Program-made: the position numbers and the translations under genes
In this document: piece after piece, positions 35,550 through 44,306 of the stretch
Layout: each line of letters starts with the position of its first letter
Numbering within the stretch: the first letter of the stretch is position 1
Assembly: GCA_035430005.1 (NCBI GenBank)
Contig: DAOMFV010000003.1
Span: forward strand, 27,833-91,832
Length of the DNA stretch: 64,000 nucleotides
Reading direction: 5' to 3'
Source of the DNA: JAEUIE01 sp035430005
Lineage (GTDB): Bacteria > Planctomycetota > Planctomycetia > Gemmatales > HRBIN36
Notes under the pieces: model-generated
Told to the model about the DNA's origin: nothing
The model's input: only the letters and a program-made list of their open reading frames with translations
Database searches by the model: none

Positions 35550-37097
35550 CTATTTGGAGCGAACGGCTGGTTTGAGGTTCCAGGCCTGAAGTCGTGCTTG
35601 GGCCATGACGTTGGGGGCAGAAAAGCTTTGGGGGAAGATCACCCATTTCCAAAGGTTGGTGCCATTGTCGGCAACATAGCGAGATGAAAGAAAAAGGGGT
35701 TCTCTGGAAAGAAGCTGAATGATTCGAAAAGGCTTCCCACGAGCTTGGGCACGATAATCCAGCGTAGTGACCATTTCCAAAAGATATCGTTCCGGTGTAA
35801 CAGCCTGACTGCCTATCCATATCTCAGGGGGAATCTGATGGTGAGTCATTAGATAATCTTTGACCTGCGATACTGCACGTTCTACATCCAATCTGGTCAG
35901 ATCTAGGGTTTTCGTTACTTCCTTTGCCGGGGTTCGATCAGGCCCGGCAATCAATTCAGGCAGTGCTTTGGAAATGATCAGCTCCCTTGAGCTTTCCTTA
36001 TCAAACTTTTGGTCTACAGCCATCGTGCATAGCCAGAAAAATTCAGCAGGACTAAGTATCAAGTCGTTGGCCTTGACCCAATGAATGCCTTTCAAATGAA
36101 AATCTGAAGATGATGCAAGAGCCAGTTTCTCGACTTCGAGATTTGTCCAATTCACCTTACGGGCTTTGTCGGGGTACATCGCGGCAGCCTGAGTCGCGGT
36201 CACGAACTGCACTCCTGGAAATCGCTGCATGAATAGCACATACTCCTCGAAGTTGTGATAGGCCAGCTTGCTCTGCGCCTCGGTCTTGGTCGGGGGCAGC
36301 TTCCATTGCTCTCGTGGCGGGTTGGCACCGTTCTTGAAGTTCACCCCATCCCAGAACTGCTGATGCACGAACTCGCAGGGGTGGTAGACGATACTGATGA
36401 CCCCGCCACCTTCTGAGATCAATTGATCCCGTGCCTGCAGGAACTTGATCTTGGCTTCTTCCAGCTCATGAGGGTAATTGATCCCAACACGAATCTGGTG
36501 ATTCAGCTTGTAGAAGTTCAGCAAGCCGCCGTACCAGAACGGCTTATCCTCGACATTGACATGGCTGCCGGCATCGAGATAAATGCGCATGCCCCATTGA
36601 TGGAGGGCCGCATGCGATTGTGGCGCCCAGGAGCTGCCTGGCTGGCCATAGCAACTCGGCTTCTGCCCGAAGATGCGGGCAACATCATCATACCCGGGTT
36701 TCTCACGCCGAGTGAACTCGGCAACACCGTCAGCCCAACCACAGGCGTTGAGGTATTGAGCCGGTGTGGGCGGCACACTGTGCCAGTTACTGTGATAGCC
36801 GATCTCGTGTTTCTTGAGAGCTTCGATGACATCGGTGCGCCCCCGTCTTTCGAGGGTACGGGCCTTTTCACCGACGACCTTGAAAGTGGCTTGGATCTTG
36901 TGCTCGGTCAGCCAGTTCGCCAGCCTGAGTGCCGCGTCATCGCTGGCGGGAAGAATGTAGTCTTCAGTATCGAACCAGAGAATCACATCGATACGAGGCG
37001 GCGATTCTTGGCCCCTGAGCATCGGTGGGATGAAGATCAGGAGTACCAGAAAAAGATAGCCGCAAACCATCTTCTTACGATTCACCATTGCTCCCAT
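35550..37097 (-). CDS. Secreted NodB-like polysaccharide deacetylase
   Basis: This 515-residue protein has an N-terminal hydrophobic signal or anchor (LFLVLLIFIPPMLRG) and a polysaccharide-deacetylase-like domain. The metal triad is visible as an acidic WFDTED motif (Asp43) and the His pair in IGYHSNWHS (His102, His106). A later SIVYHPCEFVHQQFWDG segment supplies another conserved His. Residues beyond about 320 form an unrecognised domain with repeated Phe/Leu-rich helices. The start codon lies one base from the pgk stop, so translation may be coupled. Substrate glycan unknown. Confidence 0.78.
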   Translation of the reverse strand: MGAMVNRKKMVCGYLFLVLLIFIPPMLRGQESPPRIDVILWFDTEDYILPASDDAALRLANWLTEHKIQATFKVVGEKARTLERRGRTDVIEALKKHEIGYHSNWHSVPPTPAQYLNACGWADGVAEFTRREKPGYDDVARIFGQKPSCYGQPGSSWAPQSHAALHQWGMRIYLDAGSHVNVEDKPFWYGGLLNFYKLNHQIRVGINYPHELEEAKIKFLQARDQLISEGGGVISIVYHPCEFVHQQFWDGVNFKNGANPPREQWKLPPTKTEAQSKLAYHNFEEYVLFMQRFPGVQFVTATQAAAMYPDKARKVNWTNLEVEKLALASSSDFHLKGIHWVKANDLILSPAEFFWLCTMAVDQKFDKESSRELIISKALPELIAGPDRTPAKEVTKTLDLTRLDVERAVSQVKDYLMTHHQIPPEIWIGSQAVTPERYLLEMVTTLDYRAQARGKPFRIIQLLSREPLFLSSRYVADNGTNLWKWVIFPQSFSAPNVMAQARLQAWNLKPAVRSK

Positions 37098-37098
37098 T

Positions 37099-38289
37099 CT
37101 ACTTGTCGTCGATCACCGAGAGAGCTTTGAAGGGGGTGCCTTCGACATATTCAAGGAACGCTCCGCCACCGGTGGATACATGGGTCATCTTCGAGTCGAG
37201 ACCGAAGGCCTCGACTGCTTCAGCCGTTTCACCGCCGCCCACGATGGTGACGCCCTTGCACTCGGTCATGGCTTGTGCAACAGCTTTCGTGCCCTTGGAA
37301 AAGGGTTCATCCTCAAACTTGCCGAGGGGGCCATTCCAAACGACAGTGCCAGCCGTGCGAATTAGGTCGCAATAGAGGGCAATCGTCTTGGGGCCGATGT
37401 CCATCCCGAAAGTGCCGGCGGGAATCGGGCCTTCGATTACCCTGGTCTTGGCTGACGCATCCGGTTTGTCAGCAGTCAGGTGATCGACAGGCAGAACGAT
37501 CTTGTCGCCACCCAAAGCCAGGAGTTCCCTGGCCAGATCGACCTTGTCTGCCTCAGCCTTGCTGCTGCCAATCGTTTGGCCCTTGGCGAGCATGAAGGTG
37601 TAGGTCATCGCTCCGCCGATGAGGAGCTTGTCGACTCGCTTGAGCATGCTCTTGATGAAGCCCATCTTGTCGGAGACCTTGGCACCGCCCATCACGCCAA
37701 TCAGTGGTCGTGGCGGCTTGCTCAGAAGCTGTCCGAGAATCTCCAGTTCCTTGGCGACGAGGAAACCGACGACACGAGGCTTGATGGCGAGTGCGGCAGG
37801 GACTGCGTACATCGAAGCGTCGGTGCGGTGACAGGTGCCAAAGGCATCGTTCACATAGACATCGCCCAGGGCGGCGATTTCTTTGGCGAAGGCTTCGTCG
37901 CCTTTCTGCTCGCCGGCATGGAAGCGAAGATTCTCCAACAACACAACTTCACCAGGACCAACCTCCTGCACAGCCGTTTTGACTTCCGCTCCCACGACAG
38001 CGTCCATCTTCTTGACCGGCTTGCCCAGCAATTCGCTGAGGCGGGCGGCGACCTTGTTCATCGTAAAGGGTGCATCCTTCTTTGGATCGCCTTTGGGCCG
38101 GCCGAAGTGGCTCATGACAATGGCGCTGCCGCCGGCGTTCAGCACATGCTGAATCGTTGGAAGTGCTGAACGAATGCGGCGGTCATTGCTGATGTTACCC
38201 GCATCATCCTGGGGAACGTTAAAATCAACTCGGATGAGGACTTTTTTGCCTTTTAGATTGGTCAGATCGGTGAGGGTTTTCTTGGCCAT
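37099..38289 (-). CDS. pgk: Phosphoglycerate kinase
   Basis: This 396-residue glycolytic enzyme converts 1,3-bisphosphoglycerate and ADP to 3-phosphoglycerate and ATP. The start is the ATG preceded by AGGAGT. Family marks: KKVLIRVDFNVP at the N-terminus, MSHFGRPKG, ENLRFHAGE, VNDAFGTCHR, PRPLIGVMGGAKVSDK and a late ADGIVVGGGE-like VTIVGGGETAEAVEAFG. gap lies upstream in the same direction, separated by about 146 bases that contain a hairpin, and a deacetylase gene follows at once. Confidence 0.97.
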   Translation of the reverse strand: MAKKTLTDLTNLKGKKVLIRVDFNVPQDDAGNISNDRRIRSALPTIQHVLNAGGSAIVMSHFGRPKGDPKKDAPFTMNKVAARLSELLGKPVKKMDAVVGAEVKTAVQEVGPGEVVLLENLRFHAGEQKGDEAFAKEIAALGDVYVNDAFGTCHRTDASMYAVPAALAIKPRVVGFLVAKELEILGQLLSKPPRPLIGVMGGAKVSDKMGFIKSMLKRVDKLLIGGAMTYTFMLAKGQTIGSSKAEADKVDLARELLALGGDKIVLPVDHLTADKPDASAKTRVIEGPIPAGTFGMDIGPKTIALYCDLIRTAGTVVWNGPLGKFEDEPFSKGTKAVAQAMTECKGVTIVGGGETAEAVEAFGLDSKMTHVSTGGGAFLEYVEGTPFKALSVIDDK

Positions 38290-38396
38290 GACTATACTCC
38301 TGACGATTCGACCCCCGGTGGTTGCCGGGAACGAATTATTCTGATGATGTGATATTGTTCCAAATAAGACACCCGGCAGAGCCAGGATTGCAGTGC

Positions 38397-38419
38397 GTCC
38401 CCGGTCGGAGCCCGGGGAC
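38397..38419 (-). other. Hairpin in the gap-pgk spacer
   Basis: GTCCCCGG/CCGGGGAC is a perfect 8-bp stem with a 7-base loop between gap and pgk. No T-run follows, so it more likely marks mRNA processing or protects a 3' end than terminates transcription. Such structures are common in gap-pgk operons. Confidence 0.5.
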
Positions 38420-38435
38420 AAGAATGCGGAAAGTC

Positions 38436-39458
38436 TTACACCATTTTCGAGACCTTGGTGGCGAGATCAACGGTGCGTTCGCTGTAGCCCCATTCGTTGT
38501 CATACCAGCCCAAGACTTTCACCATCGTGCCCTTACCTTTGGGGCTGACGATCGTGCTCAGCGCATCGAAGATGCAGGAGTGGGGGTTATCGATGATATC
38601 GCTGGAGACGAGCGGTTCCTCGCTGTACTCCAGAATGCCCTTAAGTTTCCCGTCAGCAGCCTTCTTGATGGCTGCATTGACTTCTTCCGGGGTCACTTCC
38701 CTTTTGACAGTCACGGTCAGATCGGTGATGCTACCGGTGATGACGGGAACACGCAGTGACAGACCATCAAGTTTGCCGGCCAGTTGCGGCAAGACCAGGC
38801 CGATCGCTTTGGCTGCACCCGTGGAGCTGGGGATGATGTTGACCGCGGCGGCGCGTGCACGACGCAGATCCTTGTGAATCTGATCAGCGGTGCGCTGATC
38901 ATTGGTGTAGGCATGAATGGTATTCATCACGCCGTTGACGATGCCAAAGGTCTCGTCAAGCACCATGGCCATCGGGGCCAGGCAGTTGGTGGTGCAACTG
39001 GCGTTGGAAATGGTCTGATGTTCTTTGGTCAGCTTGCTGTCGTTAACGCCCATCACGACGGTGATATCTTCTCCCTTAGCAGGCGCGGAGATGATGACCT
39101 TCTTGGCTCCCGCTTTGATGTGGTCGCCGAAGCCACCCTTGGGGCTTTCCTTGTCGTTGAAGACACCGGAACATTCGATCACAAGATCGACCTTCATGGC
39201 TGCCCAAGGCAGATTGGCGGGCACTTTCTCTTTCAGCACTTTGATGGGCTTGCCGTCCACCGTCATGACATCACCATCAACGGTCACCGTCTTGGAGAAC
39301 TTGCCGTGAGCGCTGTCGTACTTGAGAAGATGGGCCAGCCCCTTGGGATCGTCGAGATCGTTGATGGCTACGACATCAAACCCGCCCCGCTGAGCCAGGA
39401 TACGCAACACCATGCGACCGATTCGACCAAAACCGTTAATTGCTACGCGCACTGCCAT
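38436..39458 (-). CDS. gap: Glyceraldehyde-3-phosphate dehydrogenase
   Basis: This 340-residue NAD-dependent enzyme makes 1,3-bisphosphoglycerate from glyceraldehyde-3-phosphate. INGFGRIGRMVLR is the Rossmann NAD-binding start, ASCTTNC holds the catalytic Cys155, and the C-terminus carries WYDNEWGYS. The length is typical. It precedes pgk on the minus strand, giving a two-step glycolytic unit. The preceding gene encodes a DUF1573 protein about 150 bases upstream in the same direction. Confidence 0.97.
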   Translation of the reverse strand: MAVRVAINGFGRIGRMVLRILAQRGGFDVVAINDLDDPKGLAHLLKYDSAHGKFSKTVTVDGDVMTVDGKPIKVLKEKVPANLPWAAMKVDLVIECSGVFNDKESPKGGFGDHIKAGAKKVIISAPAKGEDITVVMGVNDSKLTKEHQTISNASCTTNCLAPMAMVLDETFGIVNGVMNTIHAYTNDQRTADQIHKDLRRARAAAVNIIPSSTGAAKAIGLVLPQLAGKLDGLSLRVPVITGSITDLTVTVKREVTPEEVNAAIKKAADGKLKGILEYSEEPLVSSDIIDNPHSCIFDALSTIVSPKGKGTMVKVLGWYDNEWGYSERTVDLATKVSKMV

Positions 39459-39608
39459 GAGAACACTCCGCTGTTAGAACATTGCGAACAGAGGAGTTAT
39501 AGGTTTGGAATGTGCGTGTTCAACCTTAGAACGTTAAGACACAGCCGGGGGAAGCAGATCGCCCCAACCAGAGATTGGGGACGAGATAGTGAACGTACAA
39601 TCAGTTGA

Positions 39609-40619
39609 CTACTGAGCGATTCCGCTGACAGGCAAGATAACGAAGGGAAACTTCTCGCTATCCGTTCGTATGCGCAGCTCTGCTCGCAGTTCACCAGTAT
39701 CTATCGGCCGCCATTGAACGAGAATCGAATGGACGGCGTTTGTCGTCTGCGGCACTACGGCTGACAGGCCAGGCCCCTGACCGTCTACTGAAAGAACCTT
39801 AAAGGGGAGCGAAGATCGCAGGGTCACACGTCGATTCATCGTGCCGCCTGCTTTCACGGTTCCGAAGAAAAGCTTGTCAGGCACAACGGTCAGCGACGAT
39901 CGAACGGTGGCATCGACCAGAACCGGCAAGATGGGATTAGATGGATCATTGGTGCGCAGTTGAATCGTCTGCTTATAGTCTCCGCTGGAAAGTTCATTCG
40001 TTAGTGTCGTACTGATGTGGTATCCCACGCCGCCGGTTCGCCGGTAGCTTTCTGATATCTTTACAACAAGGCCGACAGGTTGCTCAGCTACGCCCAAAAT
40101 TTTGAAATCGAAGTTGCCGGCGTACTCGATGTCCAGCATCGCAGTTGGCGTAGCGCCTTCATTAATGACGCCAAACCCAAAGTGGCCAGGATTGTAGACA
40201 ATGTCGCCCCGGCTGAAGGCCTTGACCTGATACTGTGCGCTGACTGGCTTACCGGGCCCAAACACCAGGCTCAGGTTCACTGTCTTTTCGCCGGCGAAGG
40301 GCTTGGTATCCATCAACATTTCGATGTGGCCCATTTGGCCAGGTTCGACGACTTTGGGAGTGATGGTCACGGTTGTGCAGCCGCAGGAGCGCTGATATTC
40401 GACCAGTTCCATAGGCTTATCGGTAGTATTTCGCCAACAGAACCGGTGCAGAAGTTGCGAACCCCGTGGCACCATGCCAAAATCGTGGGTTAATTCTCCA
40501 AACATCTGCCCTTCAGCGGGGGGCGGGCTGGTGGTGCCAACGCTGGGCTTTTCCGGGTCTGCCTGGAGGCAAGTGGCCATCACCAATACTAATACGATAG
40601 AACACAGAATCCGTTCCAT
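39609..40619 (-). CDS. Secreted DUF1573 domain protein
   Basis: The 336-residue protein begins at an ATG with GGGGGAG upstream, and has a signal peptide (MERILCSIVLVLVMATCLQA). The DUF1573 domain is recognised by THDFGMVPRGSQLLHRFCWRN followed by the CGCTTVTITP motif, a conserved Cys pair at the end of a beta strand. Two further Ig-like domains follow (HFGFGVINEGATPTAMLDIE, KLFFGTVKAGGTMNRRVTLR). Each looks like the ASH/HYDIN immunoglobulin fold. Widespread in planctomycetes and Bacteroidetes, function not established; probably periplasmic binding or structural. Confidence 0.85.
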   Translation of the reverse strand: MERILCSIVLVLVMATCLQADPEKPSVGTTSPPPAEGQMFGELTHDFGMVPRGSQLLHRFCWRNTTDKPMELVEYQRSCGCTTVTITPKVVEPGQMGHIEMLMDTKPFAGEKTVNLSLVFGPGKPVSAQYQVKAFSRGDIVYNPGHFGFGVINEGATPTAMLDIEYAGNFDFKILGVAEQPVGLVVKISESYRRTGGVGYHISTTLTNELSSGDYKQTIQLRTNDPSNPILPVLVDATVRSSLTVVPDKLFFGTVKAGGTMNRRVTLRSSLPFKVLSVDGQGPGLSAVVPQTTNAVHSILVQWRPIDTGELRAELRIRTDSEKFPFVILPVSGIAQ

Positions 40620-40823
40620 GATCTCCCCCGAACGCAGGTCAAACAGCATTGAATGCTATGGCTGTATAGCAGAATTCACGATTCCTGAAAAGCTCACTTA
40701 CCTAGACCTCGGCATCGGATATATCTCACACAATTGGATAACATTCAACAATTTGTGTTTTGAAGGAATTTCGAGCTATAGTTCGAGTGTCAGTCTTCCT
40801 GATTCTACCACAGGAATGCCATC

Positions 40824-42788
40824 ATGGCAGCAACCACATCTGACTTGAATTTCCTCGAACTCGTCCGAAAGAGCGGGCTTCTCAGCGATGAAGTCGTTGG
40901 CAAGTTTGAACGTGACTATCCCCAAACCCTCGGCGATCCGGCCTTGATCTCGGCCACCATGTTAAAGCAGGGTTTGCTCACCAGCTTTCAGAGCAAAGTT
41001 CTACTCTCCGGAAAACATCTTGGCTTTATCTTGGGCCCCTACAAGATCATGGATTTGATCGGCAAAGGAGGGATGGGTCGCATCTTTCTTGCTGAGCATA
41101 CGACGTTACATCGTCGCGTGGCCATCAAAACGCTTCAATCAGAAAAAGCCAAGAACCAGGAATTGTTGCAACGCTTTTACCGTGAAGCAAGAGCCGTCGC
41201 CGCACTCGATCATCCCAACATCGTCAAGATCTTTGATGTGAACGAAGAATCAGGCACTCACTTTTTGGTCATGGAGTATGTTTCGGGCAGAACGCTCAAG
41301 CAAATCATCGCTTCCAAAGGACCGCTTTCATATCAGAAAGCAGTTCGGTATATCATCAAGACGGCAACAGGCCTCAAACATGCTCACGAAAAGGGATTTG
41401 TCCACCGAGACATCAAGCCCGACAACATCATTGTCTCAACCGAGGGAAACATCAAAATTTTGGATATGGGGTTAGCACGATCGCTTAATGAAGACGCGGA
41501 CAACCTCACCAAGATGATGAACCCGAATGCCGTTTATGGATCAGTCGACTACATCTCGCCAGAACAATCGATTGGCGGTACAGTTGATGCTCGCAGTGAT
41601 CTCTACAGCCTTGGGGCCACTCTATTTGCGTTGATCACTGGTACTCCGCCTTTCAGTGGAACCGCTGCGCAAATTCTGGCCGCTCATCAATTGACCAAGG
41701 TTCCGGACTTAACCAGACTCGTGCCTTCGGTTCCGGCTCAACTCAACGCCATTGTCGCGAAACTTATGGCCAAGCAGCCAGAGAAGCGTTATCGCAGCGC
41801 CTCCGAGGTTATTGATGCTCTGCTACCCTGGTCGCAGACAGAACAAGGGTCTCAATCACAAATCACAGCACCACCAGTTAGAAGAGAACCGGAACGAGTC
41901 AGAGTCGAACCGGTGCTGGAAAAACCGTCAGTGAACCCAGTTCGCACACAAACCTCGAAACCAAAAAAGAAGAAACCCAAAAAGCCTCAGTTCAGTGTTT
42001 CCCCCAAAGTTGCCCTGGCTATTGTTGGCGCTGGATTCGGATTGGCCATTATCATTATTTCGCTCTACCTGATAACTGGACGCCCTCGGAACCAAGAGAC
42101 GCTTTCCGCAGCGAATCTGCCTGTACAACCCGCACCTCAACCACTTGGGCCGCTTGTCGATTATGTCTCCAAGAATCCTCGCAAAGACGTTATCACAAGC
42201 AATTGTGTTTGCTTGGACATGAGCAAAGTGGCTAACGTCATCAGCACCAAGCACATATTTATCCAAGAGGAAACTGAAACATCCACCAATACCATTCCCT
42301 TATTGAGTTGGGGTCGCTCCACGTATCACGGCGTTCCGTTTGAGCTGATTGACCCAAAAGGAAAGAATGTGCCCAATATCCTGATCTTTGGAGGGGGAGA
42401 CACGGCGTTCACCAAGGATCGCCCGGCATCGGTCATCGTCCCGTGCAATACCGAAGCCAAGACGATCCATGTCCTCGGAGGAATCTCAGGCTGGGCCTAC
42501 CCACATATTCAAACCAGAAACGTCATCCTCGTGGTCCAAATCTACTACAAGGATGGACACACTGAAAAACATGATCTGTATAACGGTGTCCAGTTCGCCG
42601 ATTGGAAAATGCCGCATGGCCAAGTGCCCACTGCACCGGTTGTTGCGCAGTTGGACCGGGAACGACATCTGCGATATTTTTCCATTGAGCCCAAGAGCCG
42701 AGAAGAGATAGCCGAAATCAAGTTTATCAAAGGCGAGAATCAAAGTGCCGCCCCCATTTTCTTCGCTATTACAGTGGAAAAACCATAG
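40824..42788 (+). CDS. Membrane-anchored Ser/Thr kinase with a C-terminal NPCBM-like domain
   Basis: The 654-residue protein has an N-terminal module of about 70 residues shared with the kinase at 48339-49928 (LVRKSGLL ... LLTSFQSKVLLSGKHLGFILGPYKI). The kinase domain follows: IGKGGMG (79-85), Lys102, HRDIKPDN (His194), DMG in place of DFG (214-216) and an APE-like SPEQS. After a Pro/Lys-rich linker comes one membrane helix (about 395-419). The outside part (residues about 450-654) has SWGRSTYHGVPFELIDPKGKN and a beta-rich pattern resembling NPCBM carbohydrate-binding modules. This suggests a receptor kinase that may sense a sugar ligand. AGGA precedes the ATG. Confidence 0.88.
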   Translation: MAATTSDLNFLELVRKSGLLSDEVVGKFERDYPQTLGDPALISATMLKQGLLTSFQSKVLLSGKHLGFILGPYKIMDLIGKGGMGRIFLAEHTTLHRRVAIKTLQSEKAKNQELLQRFYREARAVAALDHPNIVKIFDVNEESGTHFLVMEYVSGRTLKQIIASKGPLSYQKAVRYIIKTATGLKHAHEKGFVHRDIKPDNIIVSTEGNIKILDMGLARSLNEDADNLTKMMNPNAVYGSVDYISPEQSIGGTVDARSDLYSLGATLFALITGTPPFSGTAAQILAAHQLTKVPDLTRLVPSVPAQLNAIVAKLMAKQPEKRYRSASEVIDALLPWSQTEQGSQSQITAPPVRREPERVRVEPVLEKPSVNPVRTQTSKPKKKKPKKPQFSVSPKVALAIVGAGFGLAIIIISLYLITGRPRNQETLSAANLPVQPAPQPLGPLVDYVSKNPRKDVITSNCVCLDMSKVANVISTKHIFIQEETETSTNTIPLLSWGRSTYHGVPFELIDPKGKNVPNILIFGGGDTAFTKDRPASVIVPCNTEAKTIHVLGGISGWAYPHIQTRNVILVVQIYYKDGHTEKHDLYNGVQFADWKMPHGQVPTAPVVAQLDRERHLRYFSIEPKSREEIAEIKFIKGENQSAAPIFFAITVEKP

Positions 42789-42800
42789 CCACAAAGATAA

Positions 42801-43247
42801 TTAACGGGAGCCTAGAACACGTTCGGTTTGAATCCTGACGCTCTCAGTATAATGATAGACTACAGGAGGCAGCAGCCTGTCGGGTCGGGGAATCGGTGCA
42901 ATTTCATAGACATCTTGAGGAGCCGGGAGGGGACTGCGCTTTAGTGCCAGTAACATCGGCTGCTGCGTTGGTTTCGGATACTTATCAGACCACTGCACCT
43001 TTATGGTTTGAGGCAGCGGGATCTTCCGGACGCCCTTCATATCGTCTTTGAACTGCTTCACAATCCTGGCTTGAGCAATGTCACCTTGCAAGGTCACCTC
43101 GGCTGCTACCACCAGCGTGGCAAAATGCAACTGAGGTGCGGAAACTACTGGGGCCTTGGCGACTGTAACAGACATGTAGGCGAGCCAGCCTGTCCAGGCA
43201 ATGGCTACTACTGTAATACCGGCGAAGACCCACTTGGGACGACTCAT
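42801..43247 (-). CDS. Small membrane-anchored protein of unknown function
   Basis: The 148-residue product starts at the ATG preceded by GGAGGG. The N-terminus has one hydrophobic segment (WVFAGITVVAIAWTGWLAYM, residues about 6-25), either a signal or a membrane anchor. The remainder is a short beta-rich domain, FATLVVAAEVTLQGDIAQAR with a basic Lys/Arg cluster. No motif identifies it. It converges on the kinase gene with 12 bases between. I do not recognise the family. Confidence 0.65.
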   Translation of the reverse strand: MSRPKWVFAGITVVAIAWTGWLAYMSVTVAKAPVVSAPQLHFATLVVAAEVTLQGDIAQARIVKQFKDDMKGVRKIPLPQTIKVQWSDKYPKPTQQPMLLALKRSPLPAPQDVYEIAPIPRPDRLLPPVVYHYTESVRIQTERVLGSR

Positions 43248-43419
43248 GCGGGCACCCTCCATGTTCAGCACTCATTCTACAGCGAATTGATTGGAAAACA
43301 GGAGGCTTCCGATTGACTGGTTCTTGTCAGGGCGGGACAGTATTGTCGCCTGGCCCCTCTTGCCTGTGTAGCACTTCCTCTTAAACTAACAAGCCAATTG
43401 AAACCGTCTGGAAACTGAC

Positions 43420-43734
43420 ATGTCCATCGATAAAAGCCTGAAACGCAAGAGTGGTATCGTGCAGGTGCGCAGCGTCCTGACCCGTGTCGAACGCATCACC
43501 AAGATGATGGAAGAAGACAAGTGGAAGGATGGCACAAGCCCCTACGGCATCCCCAAGACCCGTGTGCTGAAGGTCATGCTCAAGAAGCCCAAGAAGGCTA
43601 AAGTTGCTGAAGGCGAAGAGGGAGCATCTCCCGCCGCTGGTGCAACCCCGGCAGCAGCAGCGGGAGCCAAGCCGGCCGCTGCAGGAGCCAAGGCTGCCGC
43701 CTCAGCACCCAAGAAGGATGAAAAGAAGAAATAA
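43420..43734 (+). CDS. Small basic protein, planctomycete/verrucomicrobial/chlamydial type
   Basis: This 104-residue protein has a 55-residue N-terminal domain MSIDKSLKRKSGIVQVRSVL-TRVERI...KWKDG...YGIPKTRVLK that matches the small basic protein family found in Planctomycetes, Verrucomicrobia and Chlamydiae. The C-terminal half is a low-complexity Ala/Pro/Lys tail (GATPAAAAGAKPAAAGAKA) that the usual short family members lack. It is highly positively charged, so it probably binds nucleic acid or the ribosome; the exact role is not established. A strong terminator closes the unit. Confidence 0.85.
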   Translation: MSIDKSLKRKSGIVQVRSVLTRVERITKMMEEDKWKDGTSPYGIPKTRVLKVMLKKPKKAKVAEGEEGASPAAGATPAAAAGAKPAAAGAKAAASAPKKDEKKK

Positions 43735-43756
43735 CGTTCTCGTTTCAACGACCACG

Positions 43757-43782
43757 AGCGGCATGACCTGGGTCATGCCGCT
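43757..43782 (+). terminator. Strong rho-independent terminator after the small basic protein gene
   Basis: AGCGGCATGACC/GGTCATGCCGCT is a perfect 12-bp stem with a 2-base centre, followed by TTTGCTTTTTC. It ends 22 bases past the stop. Confidence 0.9.
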
Positions 43783-43844
43783 TTTGCTTTTTCGTGAACT
43801 TCTTGATGGCTCGCCTGTTCTATTAAGCGTGTCTCTTTGAAAAA

Positions 43845-43866
43845 GGGCGACGGGCCTCGCCCACCC
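43845..43866. repeat. GC-rich repeat family C, copy 2
   Basis: GGGCG-ACGGGCCT-CGCCC with a trailing ACCC lies just before the gene starting at 43884. It resembles the element at 24394-24413 before surE. Both sit immediately upstream of a start codon. Only two copies are visible, so the family is tentative. Confidence 0.35.
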
Positions 43867-43883
43867 ACTTGATGGAGCATCCG

Positions 43884-44306
43884 ATGACAGACGGCGAATT
43901 TCTTGAATTATTCAAAGGCTGTACACTCTCCCCATCGGAGTGGACCCATGAAGCACACATTCGACTTGCTTGGCTGATGCTATCCTCATCGCCCTACCCC
44001 ATGGCACTGGATCGTATTCGCCAGGGAATCAGTACCTACAATGACACAGTGTTAAAGAAGACTCTGGCCTATCATGAGACCATTACGGTTGCTTTTACTC
44101 GTCTCATTGCGAAAGGCCGTGAGCAACTGCCAACTCATCATTCGTTTACCGAGTTCAAGCTCGCTCATCCGCTACTTTTTGATCGCACATTTGCTGCACT
44201 GCTGCGACACTATCGGCGTGAGACTCTCTTCAGCTCAGAGGCCCGGGCCGGCTTCGTATCGCCTGACCTCTTGCCTTTTCCAGAACTGAACACGATTGAT
44301 GGCTAG
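43884..44306 (+). CDS. Conserved hypothetical cytoplasmic protein
   Basis: This 140-residue protein begins at an ATG with GGAG five bases before it; earlier in-frame TTG and ATG codons lack a ribosome site. It is mostly helical, with EFLELFKGCTLSPSEWTHEAH, IRLAWLMLSSSPYPMALDRI and RQGISTYND. The His-rich EWTHEAHIR-like segment is conserved in uncharacterised bacterial proteins I have seen, but I cannot name the family. It has no signal peptide. Its last 72 bases overlap the end of the convergent ABC permease gene, which is unusual but both frames are intact. Confidence 0.6.
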   Translation: MTDGEFLELFKGCTLSPSEWTHEAHIRLAWLMLSSSPYPMALDRIRQGISTYNDTVLKKTLAYHETITVAFTRLIAKGREQLPTHHSFTEFKLAHPLLFDRTFAALLRHYRRETLFSSEARAGFVSPDLLPFPELNTIDG

